Source: an uncultured Acidobacteriota bacterium (GTDB lineage: Bacteria > Acidobacteriota > Thermoanaerobaculia > Gp7-AA8). Taken from it: a DNA stretch of 26,675 bases. Below the pieces are notes generated by a model that searched no databases, was not told where the DNA came from, and was given only the letters and a program-made list of their open reading frames with translations. Below are positions 7,762 through 18,014 of this stretch, piece by piece (position 1 is the first letter of the stretch; each line of letters begins with the position of its first letter). The DNA lies in NCBI GenBank assembly GCA_946887105.1, contig CAMPKJ010000038.1, forward strand, positions 1 through 26,675, given 5' to 3'. Position numbers and translations under genes: made by a program.

Positions 7762-8025
7762 TCACCGACCGAAGATCTCTCGTTCGATGCGCGCACGCAC
7801 ATCTTTCCAGTCACTGGTCGAGAGAGCTCCAGCGTCAATTGCGGCGCACCGTCGCTCGATCTCGGCAGCCCATGCCTCGTCGACGTCGTTCTGAATGTCC
7901 TCGTTCGAGCTTTTCAGAAGCCGGGCCTCGATTTTCGCGCTCTCGTGCTCTGGAAGACTGAGTGCCTGTTCGAGCAAGTGGTGGTGTCGATGACAGGTTT
8001 CCGAGTGTAGCGTGTCCCGCGCCAT
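7762..8025 (-). CDS. Addiction-module antitoxin (TIGR02574-like), orphaned
   Basis: Up to 87 residues. The core LLEQALSLPEHESAKIEARLL, then DEAWAAEIERRCAAIDAGALSTSDWKDVRARI, matches the small putative addiction-module family TIGR02574: LPE.ER..LA..LL, then AW..EI.RR..E...G, then W..V...L. Partners of this family are RelE/ParE-type toxins encoded just downstream, and only a stub remains here. The start is uncertain. ATG at 8025 lies inside the promoter palindrome of the divergent OsmC gene and has no Shine-Dalgarno; TTG at 7977 would give 71 residues, closer to the family size. With no toxin it may act only on unlinked modules, or be decaying. Confidence 0.68.
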   Translation of the reverse strand: MARDTLHSETCHRHHHLLEQALSLPEHESAKIEARLLKSSNEDIQNDVDEAWAAEIERRCAAIDAGALSTSDWKDVRARIEREIFGR

Positions 8026-8078
8026 CACATCACAGCGTGACGCGGCGCTCTGCGGCCTGTCGTTCCGCGCGCTACCTT
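8025..8078 (+). promoter_or_regulatory. Stress-regulon type promoter (site 4): palindrome plus -10
   Basis: TCACAT-CACA-GCGTGA (8025-8040) followed by CG, and TACCTT (8073-8078) beginning exactly 33 bases after it. The palindrome centre is 53.5 bases before the OsmC ATG, so the leader is about 11 bases shorter than at sites 1, 3 and 5, while the spacing from palindrome to -10 is unchanged. Confidence 0.6.
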
Positions 8079-8085
8079 TCCTCCC

Positions 8086-8481
8086 ATGAGCAGCGTCACG
8101 ATCTCCTTTCCTGGCGGCGTCGCGGTCGACGCCACGTACAAAGGACACACGGTTCGCACCGATCAGCCGGTGCCGTCCGGTGGAACCGACTCGGCGATGT
8201 CGCCGTTCGACCTGTTCCTGGCATCGATCGCGGCGTGCATGGGGTTCTACGCACTCCGCTTCTGCCAGGAACGGAACCTCTCGACCGAAGGGCTCGGCCT
8301 GACGCTGGAGCCGGTTCGCGATGAGACGGCGAAGCGCGTCGTGCTGATTCGCGTGGAGCTCGTACTGCCGGCCGCGTTTCCGGAGAAGTATCGCACCGCG
8401 ATCGAACGCGCGGTCGATCACTGCGCCGTGAAGAAGAGCATGCTCGAGCCGCCTCGCTTCGAGCTCCAGCTGGCCGGCTGA
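8086..8481 (+). CDS. OsmC/Ohr-family peroxiredoxin-like protein
   Basis: 131 residues. OsmC-fold proteins reduce organic hydroperoxides with a pair of cysteines. Both are present: C51 in SIAACMGFYALRF and C113 in DHCAVKKSML. The preceding SPFDLFLASIA helix is typical. The sequence is closer to the YhfA-like OsmC branch than to Ohr. The predicted -10 box ends seven bases before the ATG at 8086 and no good Shine-Dalgarno precedes it, so the leader is very short or absent. It is controlled by a stress-type promoter that overlaps the start of the divergent antitoxin. It converges on the efflux operon, with a hairpin repeat between them. Confidence 0.92.
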   Translation: MSSVTISFPGGVAVDATYKGHTVRTDQPVPSGGTDSAMSPFDLFLASIAACMGFYALRFCQERNLSTEGLGLTLEPVRDETAKRVVLIRVELVLPAAFPEKYRTAIERAVDHCAVKKSMLEPPRFELQLAG

Positions 8482-8516
8482 ACGCGCGCGTCACGTGGTG
8501 CCGCCCCAGTGACCTG

Positions 8517-8560
8517 CCTTCTCCTCTCCGCACAGGGGAGAAGGTGCCGAAGGCGCGTGA
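8517..8560. repeat. Hairpin repeat between convergent genes
   Basis: CCTTCTCC (8517-8524) and GGAGAAGG (8537-8544) form a perfect 8-bp stem with a 12-base loop, followed by GTGCCGAAGGCGCGTGAGG. This arrangement resembles a dispersed GGGGAGAAGGTGCCGAAGG-type extragenic element seen in many GC-rich bacteria. Sitting between the OsmC stop and the thioredoxin stop, it could act as a bidirectional terminator, but it has no T-tract. Confidence 0.55.
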
Positions 8561-8565
8561 GGCGA

Positions 8566-8805
8566 TTACGCGGTGCGCAGCAGCGTCCGCACTTGCTCCG
8601 CGGACGGCACGCGGCCGGACAGCACGACCTTCCCGTCCACCGCGACCGCCGGCGTGGCGAGGACGTTCAGCGCGGACATGCGCGCATGCGATTCTTCCTT
8701 CACCACTTCGAACGGCAGCCCGTCTTGCTCCACCACGTGGTGGATGACTCGATACGTTTGCTTGCAGCGGGCGCATCCCGGCCCGAGGATCTCGATCTTC
8801 TGCAT
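8566..8805 (-). CDS. Thioredoxin-like CxxC protein (redox-active disulfide protein 2 type)
   Basis: 79 residues. Small glutaredoxin/thioredoxin fold: beta strand IEILGPGCARCK with the redox pair C11-A-R-C14, then cis-Pro segment ATPAVAVDGKVVLSGRVPS. This matches the TIGR00412 group of short thioredoxins, which are often encoded next to DUF318/ArsP permeases. It is the last gene of the long efflux operon, 12 bases after the permease stop, with GGAG ahead of the ATG. It probably delivers or receives electrons for the neighbouring cysteine-bearing permease or its substrate; that link is inferred from the pairing. Confidence 0.9.
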   Translation of the reverse strand: MQKIEILGPGCARCKQTYRVIHHVVEQDGLPFEVVKEESHARMSALNVLATPAVAVDGKVVLSGRVPSAEQVRTLLRTA

Positions 8806-8817
8806 GGCGTTCTCCTG

Positions 8818-9852
8818 TCAGAGCAGCGCGTTGAAGAGAAAGCCGACGATGAGAATGCCGGCACCGACGATCGATGCGAACGCCGCCAGCAGCGGGATGC
8901 GCAGCACCTTGCGGAGGATGATCAGCTCCGGGAGCGAGAGCGCGATCACCGACATCATGAACGCGAGCACCGTCCCGAGCGCGGCTCCTTTCCCGAGCAG
9001 CGCGTCAACGATCGGGATCACCCCCGCGGCGTTCGAATACATCGGGATGCCGAGCAGCACGGCCAGCGGGACGGCCCACCACGTCTCGCGTCCCATCATC
9101 GAGCTGAGCGCATCCGCCGGCACGTAGCCGTGGATTCCGGCGCCGACGGCGATGCCGGCCACGATGAACGGCCACACTCGCGAGAGCGTGTCGCGCACGG
9201 CGGTCTTGCCGTCATCGATCCGCTCGCTCCAGGTGCGCGTTGGCGCCGGCGCGGGCGCACTGGTGAGCTCCCACACCCACGGCTCGACGAACCGTTCGAG
9301 TTTCATCCGCCCGAGCGTCCGGCCGGCGACGATCGCGATCGCGAGCCCCGTCGCGACGTACAACGCCGTCACCTTCCAGCCCAGCAGGCCGAAGAGCAGC
9401 ACCACCGCCACCTCGTTCACCATCGGCGCGGCGATCAGGAACGAGAACGTGACCCCGAGCGGCACGCCCGCGGTCACGAAGCCGATGAACAGCGGCACGG
9501 CCGAACACGAGCAGAACGGCGTCGCCACGCCGAGCAGCGCCGCCAATCCGTTCGCCGTGCCTTCGCGTTTTCCGGAGAGCATCCGCCGCGCGCGCTCCGG
9601 CGTGACAAACGAGCGAAGGATGCCCACCCCGAACACCACCGCGGTCAGGAGCAACAACACCTTCGGCGTTTCGTAGATGAAGAACTCGACGGAGGTGGCG
9701 AGATGAGTCCCTCGCGGCAGGCCGAGCGCGCCGTATGTGAGGAGTGCTGCCAGCGCCGGAAGCTCGATGTAGAGCATCGCGCCGATGACCGCTGCCGCCG
9801 CGACGAGCCACGGGAACGTGCGCCGCGGCGAAGCTGTGATGCCAATGGTCAT
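8818..9852 (-). CDS. ArsP/DUF318-family permease
   Basis: 344 residues, about eight to ten membrane helices. Diagnostic blocks are [12 protein letters not shown] (residues 111-122, with C114 and C116 in the membrane) and [14 protein letters not shown] in the second half, with related pore helices in both halves. Some members (ArsP) export organoarsenicals and others have unknown substrates, so the cargo here is not certain. ATG at 9852 overlaps the USP stop as ATGA; the open frame continues upstream, but that part is the shadow of the USP gene. The MFP-RND-USP-permease-thioredoxin order suggests a metalloid or thiol-reactive toxicant response. Confidence 0.88.
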   Translation of the reverse strand: MTIGITASPRRTFPWLVAAAAVIGAMLYIELPALAALLTYGALGLPRGTHLATSVEFFIYETPKVLLLLTAVVFGVGILRSFVTPERARRMLSGKREGTANGLAALLGVATPFCSCSAVPLFIGFVTAGVPLGVTFSFLIAAPMVNEVAVVLLFGLLGWKVTALYVATGLAIAIVAGRTLGRMKLERFVEPWVWELTSAPAPAPTRTWSERIDDGKTAVRDTLSRVWPFIVAGIAVGAGIHGYVPADALSSMMGRETWWAVPLAVLLGIPMYSNAAGVIPIVDALLGKGAALGTVLAFMMSVIALSLPELIILRKVLRIPLLAAFASIVGAGILIVGFLFNALL

Positions 9853-10294
9853 GGCTTCGCTGCGTCGACCTTGTCGATCGTCACCACGGGAACGTTCGAC
9901 GTGCGCAGGACCGAACGCGCGACCGATCCGAACATCAGCCGCGACAACGCTCCCCGCCCGTGCGTCCCCATCACCACGAGATCGGGTCGATGTTCCTCGA
10001 TGGCCGCGAGGATCCCTTCCACCGGAAGCGCCTGACGTACCTCCGTCTGCACGGCCACGGTCTCCGGCACGTGTACGTGCGCGTATCGCTCGAGCTCCGC
10101 GGCCGTTCGCCGGCGCGAGTCCGCGATCGACGCCGCGACCGTGCCGGTCTGTTCGGCAGTGAATTCGGCCGGCGGCTCGAACGTATCGGCATACATGACG
10201 ATCAGCGTGGCGCCCGACTGCTGCGCGAGCTGCGCCGCGTAGTGGAGTGCCGCGGTTGCGAGCGGGTTGAAGTCGACCGGGACGAGGATCGTTT

Positions 10295-10298
<4 letters not shown>
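9849..10298 (-). CDS. Universal stress protein, single domain
   Basis: 149 residues. Begins [18 protein letters not shown], the usual USP first strand with its conserved Asp, and ends with [17 protein letters not shown], a complete G-2x-G-9x-G(S/T) ATP-binding loop, then VPVVTI. It should therefore be an ATP-binding type USP, cytoplasmic and probably dimeric. It is embedded in the efflux operon and overlaps both neighbours by four bases, which is unusual: USP genes normally stand alone. Co-expression with the RND pump and permease suggests it serves the same stress. Confidence 0.93.
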
Positions 10299-13503
<3,205 letters not shown>

Positions 13504-13507
<4 letters not shown>

Positions 13508-14583
13508 ACGCTGCTCCTCACGATCGCCCCGTCGTGTACGCCGGCGGGTACGGCGACGATCTCCTCGCCGGCGGCGAGACCGGACAGGACTTCGGCCTGC
13601 GCGCCGTCCGTCGCGCCCGGAATGACCAGGCGCATGCGCGCGACGCGGTCGTCCGCGACGACGAAGACGCTGGTCAGTTGCCCGCGCCGCACGAGTGCCG
13701 AGAGCGGCACCGTCACCGCGTCGCGTGTCCCGATCAGGAACGAGACCTTGACGTACATGCCCGCACGAAGCGGCTCGTCGAGTTGCAGTTTCACGAGCGC
13801 GGACCGCGCGGCTGCATCGACGGACGGCTGCATGCGAATCACGCGTGCGCCGATCCGGCGCTCGCCCGCGATGACGACGGCGCGCTCGCCGGCGTGTACG
13901 GCCACGTGTTCCGGCACGTTCGCGTCGACGCGCGCGGCGGTCTCGTTCTGGATGGTGACCAGCGGTACGCCGGGAGCCGCCTGCGCGCCGGGATCGACGA
14001 AGCGCGAGCTCACCACGCCGTCGATCGGCGCGCGCACGCTGCTGAAGTCGAGCGCGGCTTCCGCCTGCGCGGTCGCGGCGCGAACCTCGGCACGTTTGGC
14101 CACGAGCCGATTCAGCTCCGCCTGCGCGCCCGTGTGCCGCGCCTTCGCTTCGTCGTACTCCTGTTGGCTGGACGAGCCGCGCTCGTGCAGCGCTGCATAA
14201 CGCCGGTACGTCGCCTCGGCGAGCTGCGCGCTCGCGGTAGCGGCTTCGATCGCGCGCTCGACCTCTTCGCGTCCGGCGCGCGTGCGGTCCACCTGTGCGC
14301 GCGGCTCCCGCGCGTCGATCTGCACCAGCACGGCGCCGGCGCGCACGCGGTCGCCCTCGGCCACCGCCACGCGGACCACTGTTCCGACCACGTTTGCCGA
14401 AAGCGTGCTGGTCGTCTCCGGCCGAACGGTTCCGGCCACCGTGTGGTACGACGGCAGCGACGCGCGCTGGACGGCCACGACCGGTGCGTCGACCGTCTCG
14501 CGGACGGCCGGCTTGTCGGGATGCGCGCACGCCGCAAGGACGAGCGAGGAGAGAAGAAGCGACTCAAAGGAACGGCTGGACAT
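13504..14583 (-). CDS. Membrane-fusion (HlyD/AcrA-type) lipoprotein of the RND pump
   Basis: 359 residues. Signal [18 protein letters not shown] has lipobox LAAC, so it is a lipid-anchored periplasmic adaptor. Then come the first biotinyl-lipoyl half ([26 protein letters not shown]), a coiled-coil hairpin of about 90 residues ([20 protein letters not shown] onward), the second lipoyl half ([21 protein letters not shown]), and beta-barrel and MP domains ending VRSSV. It links the RND pump to the TolC-like channel. ATG at 14583 overlaps the end of the tolC-like gene by 20 bases; upstream in-frame codons lie in that gene and lack a signal peptide. Confidence 0.94.
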
Positions 14584-15916
14584 CGTCGAGTTCTCCGGTG
14601 GCGCGCAGCAGGTCGGCGTGCGCGGCGAGGCGTGCGTAACGGGCGGCGAGCAGGTCGGACCGCGCGCCCACCAGGGCGGTCTGCGCGCGGAGGTGTTCGG
14701 TGATAGGAATGAGTCCTTCGGCATGGCGATCGCGGACGATGCGTGCCGCAGCCTCGGCCTGGCCGACAACCGAGGCCGCGACGGCCGCCGTGGCGTCCGC
14801 GGCGCGTAGCCGGTGCCAGGCCGTGATCACTTCCAACGTCACGGCATCGCGCGCCATCGTCTCGGCGGCGCGTGCGGCGTCGATCGCGCCACGCGCCGCG
14901 GCGACGCGTGCGGGCCTGGCGCGATCGAAGAGCTCCAGCGTGACGCCAATGCCTGCGGTGTGATCGCTGTTGCGGTCGCCGAACGTGGCGCCGCTGGCGC
15001 CGAAGGTTCCGAACGCGTCGACGCGCGGAAGCGCGGTCGCGCGCGCGGCGGTGAGCTGCAGTTGCGCATCGCGGGTGCTGCTCGCCGCGATCCGTACCGC
15101 TGCGCGGCGGCTGTTCGCGCGTGCGATCGCTTCATCGAGATCGATGGCGTCGATCGCAGCCGCCGCGAGCGTTCCCGAAACGGCGATCGACTGGTTCGGC
15201 GGCCGGTGCAGCAGCATCGCCAAAGCCGCGCGGGCGATGGCCAGCTCCCCTTCCGCGGCGATGACGCGCTGCCGCAGCGCGGCCAGGTGGACGTCCGCCG
15301 CAAGTGCGTCGGATTCGACGATCAGCCCCTGGTCGAAACGATCGCGCGTCGACTTCGCATCCGCTTCCGCGGTCGTGGCCGCGTCGCGCGCGACGTCCAC
15401 CCGTTCCGAGGCGACGAGGATGGCGTAATACGCCGTCACCACCTGCGCGCGTAGTCGCTGCCGCGCCTCCTCGAGCTCGATGGCGGCTCGGTCCGCGCCG
15501 TTCTGCGCCTGCCGGATCGCGGTGGTGGTGCGCAGGGCGTCGAACACCGCGAATCGTGCCGTCGCGGCAACGCGATGGTTCGTCAGCGCATCGGGCGCAT
15601 TGAGGAAGGCGGGATCGAAGTGGCGCGGCGCGAAGGCGCCCTGCTCGAGCAGCGTCCCGAAGACGAACACGGGGTTGTTTCCGCGCGTCGCGGCTTCGGT
15701 GACGTCGAGGCGCGGGAAACGCGCGGCGCGTGCCTCGGCTTGGCGGGCGTGTGCGCTTCGCTGCCGCGCGTCCGCCGCTGCGATGGCCGGATTGCGCGCG
15801 AGCGCCTCGTCGACGGCATCGCGCAGGGTCAGGCCCTGCGCCTCGGCCGAGGAGGCGAAGGCCACGGCCAGGAAGATCGATGCCGCCGCTCCGCGGATGC
15901 GGTTCACGCCGTTCAC
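14564..15916 (-). CDS. TolC-family outer-membrane efflux channel
   Basis: 450 residues. Signal peptide MNGVNRIRGAAASIFLAVAFASSAEAQG, then LTLRDAVDEALARNPAIAAADA, the typical first helix of OEP proteins. Two repeats of long heptad helices follow; the second begins RAAVRIAASSTRDAQLQLTAARA. The start is GTG at 15916, which overlaps the DUF2892 stop (GTGA) and has GAGG five bases upstream; GTG at 15907 is an alternative. Part of the tripartite pump with the two genes that follow. Confidence 0.93.
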   Translation of the reverse strand: MNGVNRIRGAAASIFLAVAFASSAEAQGLTLRDAVDEALARNPAIAAADARQRSAHARQAEARAARFPRLDVTEAATRGNNPVFVFGTLLEQGAFAPRHFDPAFLNAPDALTNHRVAATARFAVFDALRTTTAIRQAQNGADRAAIELEEARQRLRAQVVTAYYAILVASERVDVARDAATTAEADAKSTRDRFDQGLIVESDALAADVHLAALRQRVIAAEGELAIARAALAMLLHRPPNQSIAVSGTLAAAAIDAIDLDEAIARANSRRAAVRIAASSTRDAQLQLTAARATALPRVDAFGTFGASGATFGDRNSDHTAGIGVTLELFDRARPARVAAARGAIDAARAAETMARDAVTLEVITAWHRLRAADATAAVAASVVGQAEAAARIVRDRHAEGLIPITEHLRAQTALVGARSDLLAARYARLAAHADLLRATGELDDVQPFL

Positions 15917-16140
15917 GCCGTCCTCGCGACCCCGTCCGTCGCGCAGCAGCCGGGACGCTCGACGCCCAGGCGGCGCAGGATGGCCATCATCGGGCACCAG
16001 TTCGTGAATCCGGACTGCAACAGATTCAGCCCGACGAAGCCGGTGAAGAAATAGAACCACGGACTGACCCAATAGCCGAGGGCCAGGGAAACGAGGATGA
16101 AGAACCCGGCGATGAGGCGGAGATAACGTTCCACGGTCAT
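15913..16140 (-). CDS. DUF2892 (YgaP-like) small membrane protein
   Basis: 75 residues. Starts MTVERYLRLIAGFFILVSLALGYW, then a second helix WFYFFTGFVGLNLLQSGFTNWCPM and a CC-containing tail. The pair of helices with TNWCPM is the signature of DUF2892, found fused to rhodanese in YgaP and alone beside sulfur, metalloid and redox genes. AGGAGG lies seven bases before the ATG. It is the first gene of the efflux operon, directly behind the ArsR operator, so it is the best candidate for the most tightly ArsR-controlled product. Cysteines in the CPM and CCATD segments could interact with thiol-reactive compounds (inference). Confidence 0.92.
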   Translation of the reverse strand: MTVERYLRLIAGFFILVSLALGYWVSPWFYFFTGFVGLNLLQSGFTNWCPMMAILRRLGVERPGCCATDGVARTA

Positions 16141-16160
16141 GAGAATCCCTCCTGATCTGC

Positions 16161-16217
16161 ACTATATGACTATATACTCATATCGTGATGTGACGAAGCG
16201 CACACGGCCTGGTGTGA
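16161..16217 (-). promoter_or_regulatory. Efflux-operon promoter with variant stress palindrome
   Basis: On the minus strand TCACAC-CAGGCC-GTGTGC (16200-16217) has the same half-sites as the stress promoters but a 6-base instead of a 4-base spacer. TATAGT (16161-16166) starts 34 bases after it, and the centre-to--10 distance is within two bases of the other sites. The -10 lies partly inside the ArsR operator, so activation and repression could be combined. Less certain than the seven regular sites. Confidence 0.4.
16164..16183. promoter_or_regulatory. ArsR/SmtB-type operator
   Basis: ATATGACTATATACTCATAT is a 20-bp palindrome with only one mismatched pair (C/C at positions 7 and 14). The ATATGA...TCATAT arms are those expected for ArsR/SmtB-family operators. 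It is the only AT-rich stretch in the 91-bp divergent region between the DUF2892-efflux operon and the arsR gene. It overlaps the -10 of the efflux promoter and a TATACT hexamer usable by arsR, so the repressor would shut both directions. Confidence 0.75.
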
Positions 16218-16231
16218 GGTGACGCGCTAAG

Positions 16232-16609
16232 ATGGCGCCGATGCCGGTCAAGAGAACGAGGCACGAGCCGCTGTCCACCGACGCCATCGAGCTGGTTGCG
16301 GCGCGCTTCCGCACGCTGGGCGAGCCGATCCGCATCCAGCTCCTGCAGGCGCTGCAGCGCGGCGAGCGCAACGTGACCGATCTCGTTGCGGCGGTCGGCT
16401 CCACGCAGTCGAACGTCTCGAAACATCTGCGCATCCTCCAGGACGCGGGTCTGGTCGGGCGCCGGCAGGATGGGAACAGCGTCTACTACTCCATCGCCGA
16501 TCCCACCGTCTTCACGCTCTGTGATGCGGTCTGCAGCAGCATCGGCACGCGCCTGACACAGCACGCCGCGCTCGCCGCCGAGCTTCGCAGGCGCAGCCGC
16601 CGCCGTTAG
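16232..16609 (+). CDS. ArsR-family transcriptional repressor
   Basis: 125 residues. Winged helix: RFRTLGEPIRIQLLQALQRGERNVTDLVAAVGSTQSNVSKHLRILQDAGLVGRRQDGNSVYYSIAD, with recognition helix STQSNVSKHLRIL. The classic alpha-3 ELCVC metal motif is absent. The only cysteines are a CxxxC pair in the C-terminal helix (FTLCDAVCSSIG), so the effector is probably a thiol-reactive metal, metalloid or oxidant read by that pair (inference). It lies divergently to the efflux operon with the operator between. The start could be ATG 16232 or the in-frame ATG at 16241; neither has a well-placed Shine-Dalgarno. Confidence 0.93.
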   Translation: MAPMPVKRTRHEPLSTDAIELVAARFRTLGEPIRIQLLQALQRGERNVTDLVAAVGSTQSNVSKHLRILQDAGLVGRRQDGNSVYYSIADPTVFTLCDAVCSSIGTRLTQHAALAAELRRRSRRR

Positions 16610-16618
16610 CGTCCTGCG

Positions 16619-16672
16619 TCACCGATGCGTGTGCGCTGCGATGCTGCCCACGCGGGCGGAGCGCTTCACCGT
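16619..16672 (+). promoter_or_regulatory. Stress-regulon type promoter (site 5): palindrome plus -10
   Basis: TCACCG-ATGC-GTGTGC (16619-16634), less perfect than the others, and CACCGT (16667-16672) beginning 33 bases after it. The palindrome centre is 64.5 bases before the ATG of the triple USP, the same as at sites 1 and 3. It separates this gene from the arsR gene just upstream. Confidence 0.5.
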
Positions 16673-16690
16673 ATGCCGTGGAGGCAAGCC

Positions 16691-17992
16691 ATGACCATCG
16701 TCTGCGCAACCGACTTCTCGCAACCCGCGGCGGACGCGGTTCGTGCCGGCGCCGGCATCGCCCGCAAACGCGGCGAGACTCTCCTGCTTTGGCACGCGGT
16801 ACAGCCGCAGATGGGCGATCCGATCGGCCCCTACGCCGAACCGGGGCGCGCGGAAGCCGCGGCGCGTCTCGAAGCGGCGGCGGAATGGATCCGAGCGTCG
16901 GGAGTGACGGTCGAGACCAGCGCCGTGGTCGGCTTTCCGGAGCAGGAGCTGCCCGCGGGCCTACCCGCGGACGCGACGCTGATCGTGGCCGGCGCGCGCG
17001 GGCATTCCCGCGGCACGCACTGGCTGATCGGCACGGTCGTGGAGCGGCTCGCCCGCGTGGCCACCGTCCCGCTGCTGGTCGTGCGCGACGCGCCATCGCT
17101 GCAGCACTGGATCGAGGGAAGCGGGAAGCTCGACGTCGTCGTGGCCACCGATCTCTCCGCGGTCTCCGACTATGCACTGCGCCGGGCCTCGCTGCTGCGC
17201 GAGCTCGGTCCCTGCGATCTCGAGCTGCTCTTCATCGAGTATCCGCCGACCGAGTACGCGCGCCTCGGCGTCGGTCCGTTTTCCGTCTACCGCTCGCATC
17301 CGGTCATCGACGACGTGCTGACGCGCGAGCTGTCGCGCCGCGCGGCAACGGTCAACCTGGGCGGTGCCGTGACCACGCGCGTCGCGAAGACTCTGGGCGA
17401 GGCCGGTGCGGTGATCGCCATGGAGGCCGACGAGGCGAACGCCGATCTGATCGTGGTCGGATCGCACCAGCGGCGCGCGCTCTCGCGTGTCTGGCAGGGC
17501 TCGATTGCACACGCGGTGCTTCATTCCGCCGACACGAACGTGCTGCTCATCCCATTTCACACGGCGGACGAGGAGATCCGCGCACTGGAACCGGTGCCGC
17601 TGAGCACGATCGTCGCCGCGACCGACTTCTCGCCCTGCGGCAATCGGGCCGTGGCGTGGGCGTGCTCGATGGCGCCGCGGGGAGCGCACGTCGTGATCGT
17701 GAACGTCGTCCACGGCGAGAGCGACGCGAACGAGAGCGCACGCCAGCTCGATCGGGTGAAGGCGGGCGTCTCGCGCTCGGATGGCACGCGGATCGATACC
17801 GTGGCGGCGGTCGGGAAAGACGTCGCGGCCGCGATCTGCACCACCGCGGAACGCGTCGGTGCGGACGCCGTCATCGTCGGCCGCCACACGCGCTCACGCG
17901 CCAGCCAGCTCTTCCTCGGATCGGTTTCCGGCGAAGTGCTCGCACGCAGCCGCCGTCCCGTCCTGGTGGTACCGGATCCGGCCACCATCTGA
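16691..17992 (+). CDS. Universal stress protein with three USP domains
   Basis: 433 residues in three consecutive USP folds: about 1-133 (begins TIVCATDFSQPAADAV), 146-290 (KLDVVVATDLSAVSDYAL) and 303-430 (LSTIVAATDFSPCGNRAV). Domain 1 keeps the ATP loop GARGHSRGTHWLIGT. The same loop reads GSHQRRALSRVWQGS in domain 2 and GRHTRSRASQLFLGS in domain 3, both lacking the second glycine. So one probable ATP site is joined to two degenerate ones. USPs usually have one or two domains. GGAGG lies six bases before the ATG at 16691. The gene converges on the ScdA-type gene, 22 bases between stops. Confidence 0.92.
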   Translation: MTIVCATDFSQPAADAVRAGAGIARKRGETLLLWHAVQPQMGDPIGPYAEPGRAEAAARLEAAAEWIRASGVTVETSAVVGFPEQELPAGLPADATLIVAGARGHSRGTHWLIGTVVERLARVATVPLLVVRDAPSLQHWIEGSGKLDVVVATDLSAVSDYALRRASLLRELGPCDLELLFIEYPPTEYARLGVGPFSVYRSHPVIDDVLTRELSRRAATVNLGGAVTTRVAKTLGEAGAVIAMEADEANADLIVVGSHQRRALSRVWQGSIAHAVLHSADTNVLLIPFHTADEEIRALEPVPLSTIVAATDFSPCGNRAVAWACSMAPRGAHVVIVNVVHGESDANESARQLDRVKAGVSRSDGTRIDTVAAVGKDVAAAICTTAERVGADAVIVGRHTRSRASQLFLGSVSGEVLARSRRPVLVVPDPATI

Positions 17993-18014
17993 TCGCGATT
18001 TCACCGCGGATCAA

